From: Candidatus Bathyarchaeia archaeon
GTDB taxonomy: Archaea; Thermoproteota; Bathyarchaeia; Bathyarchaeales; Bathycorpusculaceae
Reading direction: 5' to 3'
Length of the DNA: 64,000 nucleotides
Assembly: GCA_038880555.1 (NCBI GenBank)
Contig: JAVZRN010000002.1
Location: 159,264 to 223,263 of the forward strand
This document shows positions 25,850-35,700 of the stretch, piece after piece (the first letter of the stretch is position 1; every line of letters begins with the position of its first letter). The notes below the pieces were generated by a model. The model had not been told where the DNA came from. It saw only the letters and a list, made by a program, of their open reading frames with translations, and did not search any database. Both the position numbers and the translations under genes were made by a program.

Positions 25850-26761
25850 TTAACGTGTTATTTCAAACATTTTTTCCAGGGCTTTTCTTGCTTTGCCTGC
25901 TATGGGCTCTGGGACCTTGACCACGTGTCTCTCCTCTTTAAGGGCTATGTAAATCCTTTCAAGGGTGTTAAGCTTCATGTTGGGGCAGACAGCGCCCTCG
26001 TAAGCCAAAATAAAACGTTTACCTGGATTGTCCTTCCTTAAACGGTGGAGAAGCCCCTCTTCGGTGGCTACAATAAATGTTTCTGCGTTGCTTTCCTTTG
26101 CGTAACGGCACATTTGGGATGTACTCCCAATAAAGTCGGCTATTTTCCGCATTTCAGCCGTGCACTCTGGATGAACCATGACAACAGCGTCTGGAAAATC
26201 AGCTTTTAGAACCTGCACTTCTTCCGGTTGGAAGAGAAGATGGGTTGGGCAGAAGCCCCGTTCCGGAATTGGAATAATTGTTTTACCAGTTTTTTCCTGC
26301 ACGTATTCTGCCAAGTTGTGGTCTGGTCCAAAAAGAACTGTTTCAGCGTCCAGGGCGTTTATCACTTCAACAGCGTTGGCGGAGGTGCAGCAGACATCGC
26401 AGTAAGCCTTTGCAGAAGCCAAAGTGTTAACGTATAGGACCAGTGGCACAAGGGGGTAGAGCACCCGCATCCTCTTAATTTCGTCAACGGTGAGCATCTG
26501 AGCCATAGGGCAGCGGGCGCCAGCAGAGGGCAGCAAAACCTTCTTTTCCGGGTTCAAAATAGCTGCGGATTCAGCCATGAAATCAACGGCTGCAAAAACA
26601 ATTATTTCGGCTTCCTTCTCCTCCATGGCTTTTCTGCTGAGTTCTATGCTGTCCCCTACGTAGTCGGCGATGTCTTGAACCTCTGGCCTCTGATAGTTGT
26701 GAGCCAAAATGACGGCTTTCTTCTCCTTCTTCAACTGCAATATTTTTTCGGCAAGAGCCAT
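25850..26761 (-). CDS. nadA: Quinolinate synthase
   Basis: NadA condenses iminoaspartate with dihydroxyacetone phosphate to quinolinate in de novo NAD synthesis. The 303-residue protein starts at ATG 26761; TTG 26767 is two codons longer. The three conserved Cys that bind the 4Fe-4S cluster are in GARCPMAQ, DVCCTSANAV and GAVCPNMK. The opening VILAHNYQRPEVQDIADYVG is the family signature. NadB and NadC are not in the window. It ends eight bases from the nikR stop, convergent with it. Confidence 0.97.
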   Translation of the reverse strand: MALAEKILQLKKEKKAVILAHNYQRPEVQDIADYVGDSIELSRKAMEEKEAEIIVFAAVDFMAESAAILNPEKKVLLPSAGARCPMAQMLTVDEIKRMRVLYPLVPLVLYVNTLASAKAYCDVCCTSANAVEVINALDAETVLFGPDHNLAEYVQEKTGKTIIPIPERGFCPTHLLFQPEEVQVLKADFPDAVVMVHPECTAEMRKIADFIGSTSQMCRYAKESNAETFIVATEEGLLHRLRKDNPGKRFILAYEGAVCPNMKLNTLERIYIALKEERHVVKVPEPIAGKARKALEKMFEITR

Positions 26762-26892
26762 TTCCAACTTCGCCTTTAAGCATCTTCAAAAGCACACGGC
26801 GAGATATATGCCTTTATCTTTAAATAACGCTGTTGCATAACAAATCAAATAGCAATTGTTAAAACACTGCGAAGCCCCAACTACACATAGAG

Positions 26893-28044
26893 ATGGGGAA
26901 GCTTAGATTTTTCGCCACCACGGTTATAGGGCTGGAGGATGTAGCCTCAAAAGAGGTTGAAAACCTAACGGGAGTTGAAGCCGAACAAGATGTCGGCAGA
27001 ATAGCCTTCCAAGGAAGCCTAGAAGACGTTTACCTCCTAAATTTGAAGGCTTCCACCATCAACAAGATCTTCATTGAACTTTGCAGGTCAACTTTTCAGA
27101 GCCTAAACGACATTTACAAGCTTGTAAAAAGTTTGGACTACACTTGGATATTGGACGCGCAGCAAACCTTTGCAATAAGAAGCGAAAGAATCGGCGTACA
27201 TAGCTTCACAAGCATGGATGTTTCCCGCATCGCCGGACAAGCGGTAATCGATTCTTTCGCCAACGCAACGGGCAAGAGGCTAAAAGTGAACTTGGACGAG
27301 CCGGATGTTGAGATATACTGCCTCGTAAGAAACAGCGACTTCATTATGGGAGTAAACACTACAGGAGTCTCCCTACATAAGCGTGGATACCGCGTTTACA
27401 GCCATCCAGCAGCCCTAAAACCAACAATAGCATCAGCGATGCTAAGGATAGGCGGCTGGACACCAGCCAAATCCCTCATAGATCCCATGTGTGGAGGCGC
27501 CACCATCCCAATAGAAGCCGCGTTGGAGGCTAGCGGCATCCCGCCAAACCATCTAAGGAGAGATTTCGCCTTCCTTAAACTCAAAATCTGCAACCAAGAA
27601 ACGTTTGAAAGGATAAGGGCTGAAACATTAGCCCAACGTAAAGAGAAAAGCGCAGACGCATGCACGATTTATGCAATGGAAAAATTTAACAAACATTTGC
27701 AAGGCGGAATTGAAAACGCCACAAAAGCCGGCGTACATGAAGCAATAAAATTCAAAATTGGAGACGCCACAAAACCCCAAGATTATCCAGAAGCGGAACT
27801 TGACTTCGTAGTTGTGAATCCACCCTACGGGTTGAGGGCAAACCCAAAAGAGGGCGTAAGAAAACTATATGAAAGCTTTCTAAAAGCGCTGAAGACAAAA
27901 TTTCCAGAGGCAACCCTAGTTATAATAACGGCGGCCTCAAAAAGATTCAGAGAAGCGGCAGAAAACACTGGAATCACCATAACCGAAGATCGCAAAATTT
28001 GGCATGGCGAACTCTTAACAAACATATTCATATGCAAAATCTAA
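26893..28044 (+). CDS. trm14: THUMP-domain tRNA (guanine-N2) methyltransferase, Trm14-like
   Basis: A 383-residue methyltransferase of the Trm14/RlmL-like family. It has an N-terminal ferredoxin-like and THUMP region (about 1-170) and a Rossmann methyltransferase domain (about 175-383). Visible motifs are DPMCGGATIPIEAAL (SAM-binding) and NPPYGLR near residue 309 (the catalytic NPPY of N2-guanine methylation). In archaea Trm14 makes m2G at position 6 of tRNA. The gene directly precedes the tRNA-Leu, which is on the opposite strand, with only 16 bases between. The exact target base is inferred from the family. Confidence 0.9.
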   Translation: MGKLRFFATTVIGLEDVASKEVENLTGVEAEQDVGRIAFQGSLEDVYLLNLKASTINKIFIELCRSTFQSLNDIYKLVKSLDYTWILDAQQTFAIRSERIGVHSFTSMDVSRIAGQAVIDSFANATGKRLKVNLDEPDVEIYCLVRNSDFIMGVNTTGVSLHKRGYRVYSHPAALKPTIASAMLRIGGWTPAKSLIDPMCGGATIPIEAALEASGIPPNHLRRDFAFLKLKICNQETFERIRAETLAQRKEKSADACTIYAMEKFNKHLQGGIENATKAGVHEAIKFKIGDATKPQDYPEAELDFVVVNPPYGLRANPKEGVRKLYESFLKALKTKFPEATLVIITAASKRFREAAENTGITITEDRKIWHGELLTNIFICKI

Positions 28045-28060
28045 AAGGCGGGAAAGGCGG

Positions 28061-28182
28061 TGGTGCGGCGGGCCGGATTTGAACCGGCGAACCCCTACGG
28101 GAGAGGATGGCTCATAGGGGTTTAGCCTTTCTAAACACCGATCTTGAGTCCTCCGCCTTTGACCTGGCTTGGCTACCGCCGC
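28061..28182 (-). tRNA. tRNA-Leu (CAA) with intron and encoded CCA
   Basis: The acceptor stem GCGGCGG pairs with CCGCCGC, followed by the discriminator A and an encoded CCA (28063-28061). The D-arm, long variable arm (CCCGTAGGGG) and T-arm (GCCGGTTCAAATCCGGC) are all present. The anticodon loop reads CT-CAA-GA once the intron is removed, giving anticodon CAA at 28146-28144 for codon UUG. The mature molecule would be 85 bases plus CCA. The long variable arm is typical of leucine tRNA. Confidence 0.95.
28109..28142 (-). other. 34-base tRNA-Leu intron at position 37/38
   Basis: Comparison with the continuous anticodon stem (GAGGA with TCCTC) shows a 34-base insertion directly after the base 3' of the anticodon, the canonical archaeal site. 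A three-base ATC repeat at the borders leaves the exact cut ambiguous by up to three bases. The archaeal splicing endonuclease would remove it at a bulge-helix-bulge. Confidence 0.88.
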
Positions 28183-28505
28183 CCATTTTTCAAAGAATGG
28201 ATAATGAGATTTAAGCTTACCGACTCTTTTCTAAAACTTAAAAACTAGAGAGGACGAGCTCCCATTGAATTTTGGACAGCCCAATAAATATTGGTTTTTG
28301 CTGTTTGCGGGCTTGAAGACGAATTTTTCCACAAAAAAGTTTATTAGTGAGCTGTGTAGTTTTACGTGTTTAGCTTCAATATATTGGAGACTTTTTAAAA
28401 CTGGATGATCCAAAAGCGGAGGAATTTAAAAGTTTGAGGAAACCCGCACCACGTGTTCGCCTTTATCATCGAGTTGAAAGTGGAGATTGCGGGGGTTGAA
28501 CCTTA
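28183..28505 (+). other. Leader region of rpoB without a supported gene
   Basis: In archaea rpoH normally sits just before rpoB, but nothing like it is here. Plus-strand frames are open from about 28266 to 28408 and, after a frame change, to 28500, without a proper start in the second part. The translation is not recognisable, so it may be a decayed gene. AATTTAAAAGTTT near 28428 is TATA-like, and GGGGGTTG at about 28492-28499 can serve as the rpoB ribosome-binding site. Confidence 0.4.
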
Positions 28506-31500
28506 ATGGTTGAACTTTTAAAGGAAGATGTGAACACGCTTTTGAAGGCTTTCTTTAAAGAGAAGGGGCTGGTCCGCCAGCATTTAGACTCCTACAACGA
28601 GTTCATAGACCACGGCTTACAAGAAGTTGTAGATGAGGTTGGAGAAATCCCGATAGAGGTTCCGGAAAGCCCTTACACCGTTAAGCTTGGGCAAGTCTGG
28701 ATAATTGACCCGCAGACTAGAATCAGCGGTCCATACGTGACAGAGGTTGACGGAACAAAACATGAAATCTACCCAATAGAGGCTAGGCTTCGCAATCTGA
28801 CTTATGCGGCGCCAATAGCCCTTGAAATGACGCCGGTTGTAGACGGCAGAGAACAAGACACGGAACTCGTTTTTATTGGCAACATCCCAGTAATGCTCAA
28901 GTCTAAACTATGCTTCTTGTCGCAGCTCTCCCGTGAAGAACTAATAGCTGTTGGCGAAGACCCAGACGATCCGGGCGGCTACTTCATTGTTAACGGCTCT
29001 GAACGTGTCATTGTGGCTATGGAGGATCTGGCTCCAAACCGCATAATCGTTGACATAGACGAGAAGGGCGCCACACCAGTTTACCAAGCCAAGCTCTTCT
29101 CAACAACTGTTGGTTTCAGAGCGAGGATAGAGCTGAAAATGAAGTCTGACGGCGCTTTGTACGTCACAATGCCTGGAGTGCCAACAGAAGTCCCCTTCGT
29201 CATTGTTATGCGTGCCTTGGGACTTGAGTCTGACAAGGAGATTGCTGAAGCCGTTTCTTTAGATGAGGAGATTCAAAGCGAGCTGGAGCCATCTTTTGAA
29301 AAGGCTGTTGGCGTTGACACTGTTAGAGATGCAATATTATATATTGGAAACCGTGTAGCCCATGGGCAAGTTGAAGAATACCGCATTCAGAAGGCTGAAG
29401 CAGCCATAGACAAAAACTTCCTACCACATCTTGGAAGGACAAGCCAGAGCCGCCGCGAAAAAGCCATATTCTTGGGCGAGATGGCGTGCAGGGTCATAGA
29501 GCTAAAACTTGGAAGACGAAAGCCAGACGACAAAGACCACTTTAAAAACAAGCGTTTAAGGCTTGCAGGCCCGCTTCTGGCGGACCTGTTCCGCGTAGCC
29601 TTCAGAAACCTTGTGAGAGACATAAAATACCAGCTTGAAAGGATAGGGGTCAAAGGACCAATAATTACGGTTTCAGCTGCTGTCCGCCCAGGAATAATAA
29701 CCGAGAGGCTTCAGCACGCACTTGCCACTGGAAACTGGGGAAGGGGACGTGTTGGCGTAACCCAACTCCTTGACAGAACAAATTATCTCTCAACCCTAAG
29801 CCACTTGCGTCGGCTTCAGTCACCGCTTAGCAGGAGTCAACCAAACTTTGAGGCGAGAGACTTGCACTCCACTCATTGGGGGCGCTTATGCCCAAATGAG
29901 ACACCGGAAGGCTCAAACTGCGGCTTGGTTAAGAACCTTGCATTGTCAGCCTCAATATCAGTCGGGGTAAACCCGGAGAAGATTAAGCAAATACTGTTCA
30001 GCATGGGCGTCACACCAGTCTATGAGGCGAATGAGACGCTGAAACGTTATGGCGCAAAAGTCTTCGTGGATGGAACCATAGTTGGCTACTGTGCCACACC
30101 AGAAAAAGTTGTTCAAGAGTTTAGGCAACGCAGACGCATGGGTGAAATCTCAACAGAAGTTAACATTGCATACTTCTCTAAGGAGTATGGCGGTGAAAGG
30201 GAGGAAATATATGTCAACTGCGACGAGGGAAGGGTTAGAAGACCCCTAATAATAGTTGAAAACGGTGTTCCAAAGCTTCAGCCAGAACACATAGAAAAGA
30301 TTGCCCGCGGTGACTGGTCTTGGGAAGACCTTGTCAAAAACGGCATAATAGAGTATTTAGATGCTGAGGAAGAGGAAAACGCCTATGTTGCCTTAAGCGC
30401 TGAAGAGATAACCCCCGAGCATACCCACTTGGAAATTGCAACCCACACAATCCTCGGGATTTGTGCTTCCACAATACCTTATGCGGAGCATAACCAGTCA
30501 CCCCGTAACTCTTATCAGGCGGCTATGGCGAAGCAGGCGCTAGGAGTCTTCGCCACAAACTTCCCATTACGTGTTGACTCAAGGGCACACATACTGCACT
30601 ATCCGCAGACACCATTAGTTGAGACAGCCCTAATGGAGGTTATGGGCTATAAGCTCCGCCCATCCGGGCAGAACTGTATAGTGGCGGTTCTATCCTATGA
30701 AGGCTACAACATGGAGGACGCCCTAATATTCAATAAAGCCTCAATTGAAAGGGGATTAGGGCGCTCCACATTTTACCGCATATATGAGGCGGAATGCCGC
30801 CAATATATGGGCGGATTGAAAGACAGATTCGTCATACCGGAGCCCGGAACAAGAGGCTTCAGAGGCGAACAATATTATAGACTTTTAGAGCCCGACGGCA
30901 TTATAAGCCTAGAAGCCCAAGTTGCCGGCGGAGATGTTCTAATAGGAAGAACAAGCCCGCCAAGATTCCTTGAAGAATATAAGGAGTTTGAGGTTAAAGG
31001 TCCATCAATGCGGGACACTTCTGTGGACATGCGCCCATCAGAAACAGGAATTGTCGACGCCGTCTTCGTAACGGAGTCTGGCGAAGGAAGTAAGCTCGTC
31101 AAAGTTAGGGTTAGAGACCAGAGAATCCCGGAGCTAGGCGACAAGTTTGCATCCCGCCACGGGCAGAAGGGCGTTATTGGGCTTATTGTGCCCCAGGAGG
31201 ATATGCCCTTCACAGAGGACGGCATAGTCCCAGACATTATAATTAATCCCCACGCCATCCCTTCAAGAATGACCATTGGGCAGTTCATAGAATCCATAGC
31301 TGGCAAAGTTGCCGCCATGAGGGGCAAACCAGTTGATGGGACACCCTTCTCAAATGAGAGGGCGGAAGACCTAAGAAAAGCCCTAATAAAGCTTGGCTTC
31401 AGCCACACTGGAAAAGAGGTCTTCTATAACGGTGTGACGGGCGAAAAGTTTGTGGCCGACATTTTTGTAGGCATAGTCTACTACCAGAAGCTCCACCACA

Positions 31501-31874
31501 TGGTTGCAGACAAAATCCACGCAAGAGCCAGAGGGCAGGTGCAAATGTTGACGAGGCAGCCGACGGAAGGAAGAGCCCGTGGAGGCGGACTCCGCTTCGG
31601 CGAAATGGAGAGAGACTGCCTAATTGGGCATGGCGCAGCCATGCTCCTCCGTGATAGGCTTTTGGAGGAGTCTGATAAGTATACGCTTTATGTTTGTGAG
31701 AACTGTGGCTACATAGCCTACTACGACCTAAAACAGAGGAAATATGTCTGCAGAATATGCGAAGACAAGGCTAAAATCTCGCCTGTAATAGTCTCCTATG
31801 CTTTTAAGCTTCTTCTTCAAGAATTGATGAGCCTTTGTGTGGCGCCAAAGTTGAAGCTTAAGGAGAGGGCTTAA
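28506..31874 (+). CDS. rpoB: DNA-directed RNA polymerase subunit B (unsplit)
   Basis: The second-largest catalytic subunit, 1122 residues, homologous to RPB2 and bacterial beta. It is one uninterrupted chain rather than the B''/B' pair of many euryarchaea. Motifs include the GSERVIVAMEDL region near 155, the hybrid-binding GDKFASRHGQKG near residue 878, and a C-terminal zinc site (CENCGY and CRICED). It works in the nucleus of the operon rpoB-rpoA-L30e-nusA, with one base to rpoA. Start ATG 28506 has a G-rich site upstream. Confidence 0.98.
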   Translation: MVELLKEDVNTLLKAFFKEKGLVRQHLDSYNEFIDHGLQEVVDEVGEIPIEVPESPYTVKLGQVWIIDPQTRISGPYVTEVDGTKHEIYPIEARLRNLTYAAPIALEMTPVVDGREQDTELVFIGNIPVMLKSKLCFLSQLSREELIAVGEDPDDPGGYFIVNGSERVIVAMEDLAPNRIIVDIDEKGATPVYQAKLFSTTVGFRARIELKMKSDGALYVTMPGVPTEVPFVIVMRALGLESDKEIAEAVSLDEEIQSELEPSFEKAVGVDTVRDAILYIGNRVAHGQVEEYRIQKAEAAIDKNFLPHLGRTSQSRREKAIFLGEMACRVIELKLGRRKPDDKDHFKNKRLRLAGPLLADLFRVAFRNLVRDIKYQLERIGVKGPIITVSAAVRPGIITERLQHALATGNWGRGRVGVTQLLDRTNYLSTLSHLRRLQSPLSRSQPNFEARDLHSTHWGRLCPNETPEGSNCGLVKNLALSASISVGVNPEKIKQILFSMGVTPVYEANETLKRYGAKVFVDGTIVGYCATPEKVVQEFRQRRRMGEISTEVNIAYFSKEYGGEREEIYVNCDEGRVRRPLIIVENGVPKLQPEHIEKIARGDWSWEDLVKNGIIEYLDAEEEENAYVALSAEEITPEHTHLEIATHTILGICASTIPYAEHNQSPRNSYQAAMAKQALGVFATNFPLRVDSRAHILHYPQTPLVETALMEVMGYKLRPSGQNCIVAVLSYEGYNMEDALIFNKASIERGLGRSTFYRIYEAECRQYMGGLKDRFVIPEPGTRGFRGEQYYRLLEPDGIISLEAQVAGGDVLIGRTSPPRFLEEYKEFEVKGPSMRDTSVDMRPSETGIVDAVFVTESGEGSKLVKVRVRDQRIPELGDKFASRHGQKGVIGLIVPQEDMPFTEDGIVPDIIINPHAIPSRMTIGQFIESIAGKVAAMRGKPVDGTPFSNERAEDLRKALIKLGFSHTGKEVFYNGVTGEKFVADIFVGIVYYQKLHHMVADKIHARARGQVQMLTRQPTEGRARGGGLRFGEMERDCLIGHGAAMLLRDRLLEESDKYTLYVCENCGYIAYYDLKQRKYVCRICEDKAKISPVIVSYAFKLLLQELMSLCVAPKLKLKERA

Positions 31875-31875
31875 G

Positions 31876-34800
31876 ATGGCAGCGGTTGAGGAAGTCGCCC
31901 ATAAGGTTGTTGACGAAATTCGTTTCGGATTACTATCGCCTCAGGAAATACGCAAACTGTCGGTTGTTGAAATTCAGACGCCGGACACCTACGATGAGGA
32001 TGGAGCGCCAATAACTGCTGGGCTGATGGATGGAAGGCTTGGAACCCTGGAGCCCAGACAGAGATGCAAGACATGTGGTAACACGGCTATACGCTGTCCT
32101 GGACACTTCGGGCACATAGAATTAGCCGTCCCAGTAATTCACATAGAGTTTGCAAAAATAATTTATGACCTTCTTAGGGTTACGTGCCGAAACTGTGGGC
32201 GGATTCTACTTCCAGAAGACGCCATTAAGAGGTTGAGGGCTAGAATTGATAGAACCCGCCAACTGCTAGGAACAGTTCCGGATGAAATCTTTAAGCGAAT
32301 AACTCAAGAGATAAGGGCTAAGACTTGCCCCCACTGTAATGCCCCCCAGTATAAGATAACCTTTGAAAAGCCAACAAAGTTCAGCGAAGAAATACCAGAA
32401 AGCGGTTCTCAACTTTTAACCCCCAGTATGATTAGAGAGCGACTTGAACGGATACCAAACGACGATTTGGAACTTCTCGGCTTTGACCCAAAAACTGCCC
32501 GCCCTGAATGGATGGTTCTCCAAGTTTTGCCGGTTCCGCCAGTATATGTGCGTCCCTCGATAACTTTGGAGTCTGGCATCCGATCTGAGGACGACTTAAC
32601 CCATAAACTTGTAGACATAATCCGCATAAACCAGCGCTTGAAAGAGAACATGGAGGCTGGCGCGCCCACCCTCATAATACAAGACTTGTCGGAGCTCCTA
32701 CAGTATCATGTGACAACGTACTTCAACAACGAGGCTTCTGGCATTCCGCCGGCAAGACACCGTTCTGGAAGAGCCCTTAAAACGCTTTCTCAAAGGCTTA
32801 AGGGCAAAGAGGGGAGGTTCAGAAGCAACCTCTCGGGAAAACGTGTCGATTTCTCGGCGCGGACGGTGATTTCTCCAGACCCAAACCTCGACATAAACGA
32901 GGTGGGTGTTCCGCTGGATGTTGCCATGAGGCTTTCAGTTCCAGAAAAGGTAACAGCGTGGAACATTGAGGAAATGCGGAAGCTTGTTATAAATGGCCCG
33001 TTTAAATATCCCGGAGCCCTCTACATTATCCGTCCAGACGGCAAAAGGATTAGGCTTGAGTTTGTCACTGACCGAGAGAAGATTGCCGAGTCTTTGGAGC
33101 CCGGCTACATTGTTGAGCGCCACCTAAGAAACGGTGACATAGCCATTTTCAACCGTCAACCATCCCTCCACAGAATGTCTATTATGGCGCATTATGTGCG
33201 GGTTTTGCCCTACAAGACCTTCCGCCTACACTTATGCGTCTGCCCGCCCTACAACGCGGACTTCGACGGGGACGAGATGAACCTCCATATACCTCAAAGC
33301 GAGGAAGCCCAAACAGAAGCCCGCCTCCTTATGCAGGTTCAGGACCAAATCCTCTCCCCGAGGTTTGGCGGTCCAATAATTGGGGCTATTCGGGACTTTA
33401 TAACGGCCGCATACCTTTTTACAAGAAAATCAAACTACCTAACAAAGGATGAGGTGAGCAGACTCCTAACCGCTGCTGGCTATGAGGGGCCACTTCCAGA
33501 GCCCCAAATCAAAGAGCCCCAACCCATGTGGAGTGGCAAACAAATCTTCAGCCTTTTCCTGCCAAAGGATTTGAACTATGTTTTGAAAGCAAACACTTGC
33601 CGGGGATGCCCTAAATGCCTCAAAGAGGAGTGTCCCTATGATGCATACGTTGTTGTCAAGAATGGTCAACTAATATGCGGTGTCATTGACAGAAAAGCCA
33701 TAGGCGCCGAGCAGTCTGAAAGCCTCCTCCACAGAATAATTAAGGATTATGGAACGGCTGCTGGACGCGAGTTCATAAACAAGGTTACGAGGCTTTTGAA
33801 ACTTTTTATAACAATGAGGGGATTCTCCTACTCCTACGATGAGCTGGTGCTTTCACCGCAGGCTGAGGCGAAAATAAAGAAGATTATGGAGAGGGTTGAA
33901 AAGCGCATTGAAGAGCTTATAAAGAGTTACCGCGACGGCACACTGCCAAGGCTTCCAGGACAAACCCTTGAGGACTCCTTTGAAATTTACGTCATGAACG
34001 AGTTGGCTAAAGCTAGAGATGAGTCTGGGAAAATCGCCGACGAAGACTTCACCCTTGAAAACTCCGGCATAGTCATGACAAGAACAGGCGCTAGAGGCTC
34101 AAGCCTAAACATTGGACAGATGAGCGCCTGTGTTGGACAACAAGCTGTGCGTGGAAAGCGTATAATGCGTGGCTATTTGGGGAGAACACTGCCCCACTTC
34201 AAGTTTGGCGACCCATCTCCAAAGGCAAGGGGCTTCGTTTACTCCTCATACCAGAAGGGTTTAGACGCCATTGAATTCTTCTTCCACGCTATGGGTGGAC
34301 GTGAGGGGCTTGTGGACACGGCTGTCCGAACGCAGCAAAGCGGCTACATGCAGAGACGCCTAATCAACGCTTTAGAGCATCTACGCCTAGAATATGACGG
34401 AACTGTTAGAAGCTCAACAGGCGACATAATCCAGTTTAAGTATGGCGAGGACGGTGTTGACCCGGCTAAAAGCGATCATGGAAAGGCTGTAAACGTAAGC
34501 CGCTTAGTTGAACAGATAAGAATTGGCATGGAGAAGGGCAAGCCAGCACCTCCAGAATACATTAAGGAGAAGCTTAAGGCTGTTGAAGACCAGCTCACAC
34601 CCCTACTGATAAGCGAGCTAAAGCAATGCCTAACAGAGGCGAAGCTCAGCAAAGAGGGCGTTGACAAAGCCATAGAGCTAACAGTTGAACACTATAAGCG
34701 AGCCTTAATGGAGCCGGGCGAGGCTGTAGGCATAGTTTCAGCCCAATCCATAGGCGAGCCAGGCACACAAATGACGCTTAGGACTTTCCACTATGCTGGT

Positions 34801-35700
34801 GTTAGGGAGCAGAACGTAACTTTAGGCTTGCCTCGGCTTATAGAAATTGTTGATGCGCGGAGGATTCCGTCAACGCCGATAATGGTCATATACTTGGATG
34901 AGAAGCACCGCAAAAGTAGAGAAGCTGCCGTGAAAATCGCCAGAAACATACTTTACACGACTATAGAAAATATTGCCCAAGCAGTATACCAAGACCCGGT
35001 GCGAGGGGAAATCATTGTTGAGTTGAATAAGGCTATGATGGAGGATAGGGGCGTAACAATACAGGAGCTTAAGGAGAAGGTGAAGATTGCCAACTGCACA
35101 GTGAAGATAACGGGAAACCGTATTCACGTGAAGCCTAAAAAGCCAGAAGCCCTAAAAAGGCTTCTTGACAAGGTTTCATCCTTTTACATTAAGGGTGTTC
35201 CGGGCATAAAACGCGTCCTCGTAACAGAGGAGCATGGCGAATGGGTTATACGCACCGACGGCTCAAACCTCCCCAAAGTTTTAGAAGTTTACGGTGTTGA
35301 CACCACAAGAACGACAACGAACAACGTTCACGAAATAGCCAAAACGCTGGGAATAGAAGCCGCCAGAAATGTCTTAATACAGGAGGCTAAGAGCGTTTTG
35401 GAGGAGCAGGGCTTGGACGTTGACATCCGCCACGTTATGCTTGTTGCTGATATGATGACTGCAACGGGCGAGGTGCAGCAAATCGGCAGGCACGGTGTTA
35501 GCGGTAAGAAGGCAAGTGTTTTGGCGAGGGCAGCCTTCGAGATCACCGTCCCCAACATTGTGGAGGCTGCTATAAGAGGGGAAAGCGACCCGCTGGAGGG
35601 TGTAACTGAAAACGTTATTGTTGGGCAGTCCATACCCGTCGGCACCGGGCTTGTGGAGTTGTTTATGTCTACTTCTGAGCTTAAGAGGGAAAACAAATGA
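31876..35700 (+). CDS. rpoA: DNA-directed RNA polymerase subunit A, fused A'-A''
   Basis: The largest subunit as a single 1274-residue chain. Most archaea split it into A' (about 880) and A'' (about 390); here the frame continues through the usual break, between about residues 890 and 930, with no stop or new start. N-terminal zinc motifs (CKTCGNTAIRCPGHFGH) are near residue 60. The catalytic magnesium loop NADFDGDEMNL has Asp462, Asp464 and Asp466. The A'' part holds the trigger-loop region (EPGEAVGIVSAQSIGEPGTQ, near 945). Fused RpoA is known from Thaumarchaeota and a few relatives. The start ATG is one base after the rpoB stop. Confidence 0.97.
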   Translation: MAAVEEVAHKVVDEIRFGLLSPQEIRKLSVVEIQTPDTYDEDGAPITAGLMDGRLGTLEPRQRCKTCGNTAIRCPGHFGHIELAVPVIHIEFAKIIYDLLRVTCRNCGRILLPEDAIKRLRARIDRTRQLLGTVPDEIFKRITQEIRAKTCPHCNAPQYKITFEKPTKFSEEIPESGSQLLTPSMIRERLERIPNDDLELLGFDPKTARPEWMVLQVLPVPPVYVRPSITLESGIRSEDDLTHKLVDIIRINQRLKENMEAGAPTLIIQDLSELLQYHVTTYFNNEASGIPPARHRSGRALKTLSQRLKGKEGRFRSNLSGKRVDFSARTVISPDPNLDINEVGVPLDVAMRLSVPEKVTAWNIEEMRKLVINGPFKYPGALYIIRPDGKRIRLEFVTDREKIAESLEPGYIVERHLRNGDIAIFNRQPSLHRMSIMAHYVRVLPYKTFRLHLCVCPPYNADFDGDEMNLHIPQSEEAQTEARLLMQVQDQILSPRFGGPIIGAIRDFITAAYLFTRKSNYLTKDEVSRLLTAAGYEGPLPEPQIKEPQPMWSGKQIFSLFLPKDLNYVLKANTCRGCPKCLKEECPYDAYVVVKNGQLICGVIDRKAIGAEQSESLLHRIIKDYGTAAGREFINKVTRLLKLFITMRGFSYSYDELVLSPQAEAKIKKIMERVEKRIEELIKSYRDGTLPRLPGQTLEDSFEIYVMNELAKARDESGKIADEDFTLENSGIVMTRTGARGSSLNIGQMSACVGQQAVRGKRIMRGYLGRTLPHFKFGDPSPKARGFVYSSYQKGLDAIEFFFHAMGGREGLVDTAVRTQQSGYMQRRLINALEHLRLEYDGTVRSSTGDIIQFKYGEDGVDPAKSDHGKAVNVSRLVEQIRIGMEKGKPAPPEYIKEKLKAVEDQLTPLLISELKQCLTEAKLSKEGVDKAIELTVEHYKRALMEPGEAVGIVSAQSIGEPGTQMTLRTFHYAGVREQNVTLGLPRLIEIVDARRIPSTPIMVIYLDEKHRKSREAAVKIARNILYTTIENIAQAVYQDPVRGEIIVELNKAMMEDRGVTIQELKEKVKIANCTVKITGNRIHVKPKKPEALKRLLDKVSSFYIKGVPGIKRVLVTEEHGEWVIRTDGSNLPKVLEVYGVDTTRTTTNNVHEIAKTLGIEAARNVLIQEAKSVLEEQGLDVDIRHVMLVADMMTATGEVQQIGRHGVSGKKASVLARAAFEITVPNIVEAAIRGESDPLEGVTENVIVGQSIPVGTGLVELFMSTSELKRENK

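Noticed and set aside
28231..28413. Minus-strand 60-residue ORF between tRNA-Leu and rpoB
   Set aside because: The translation has no recognisable features and no ribosome-binding site; the opposite strand frames look equally good.
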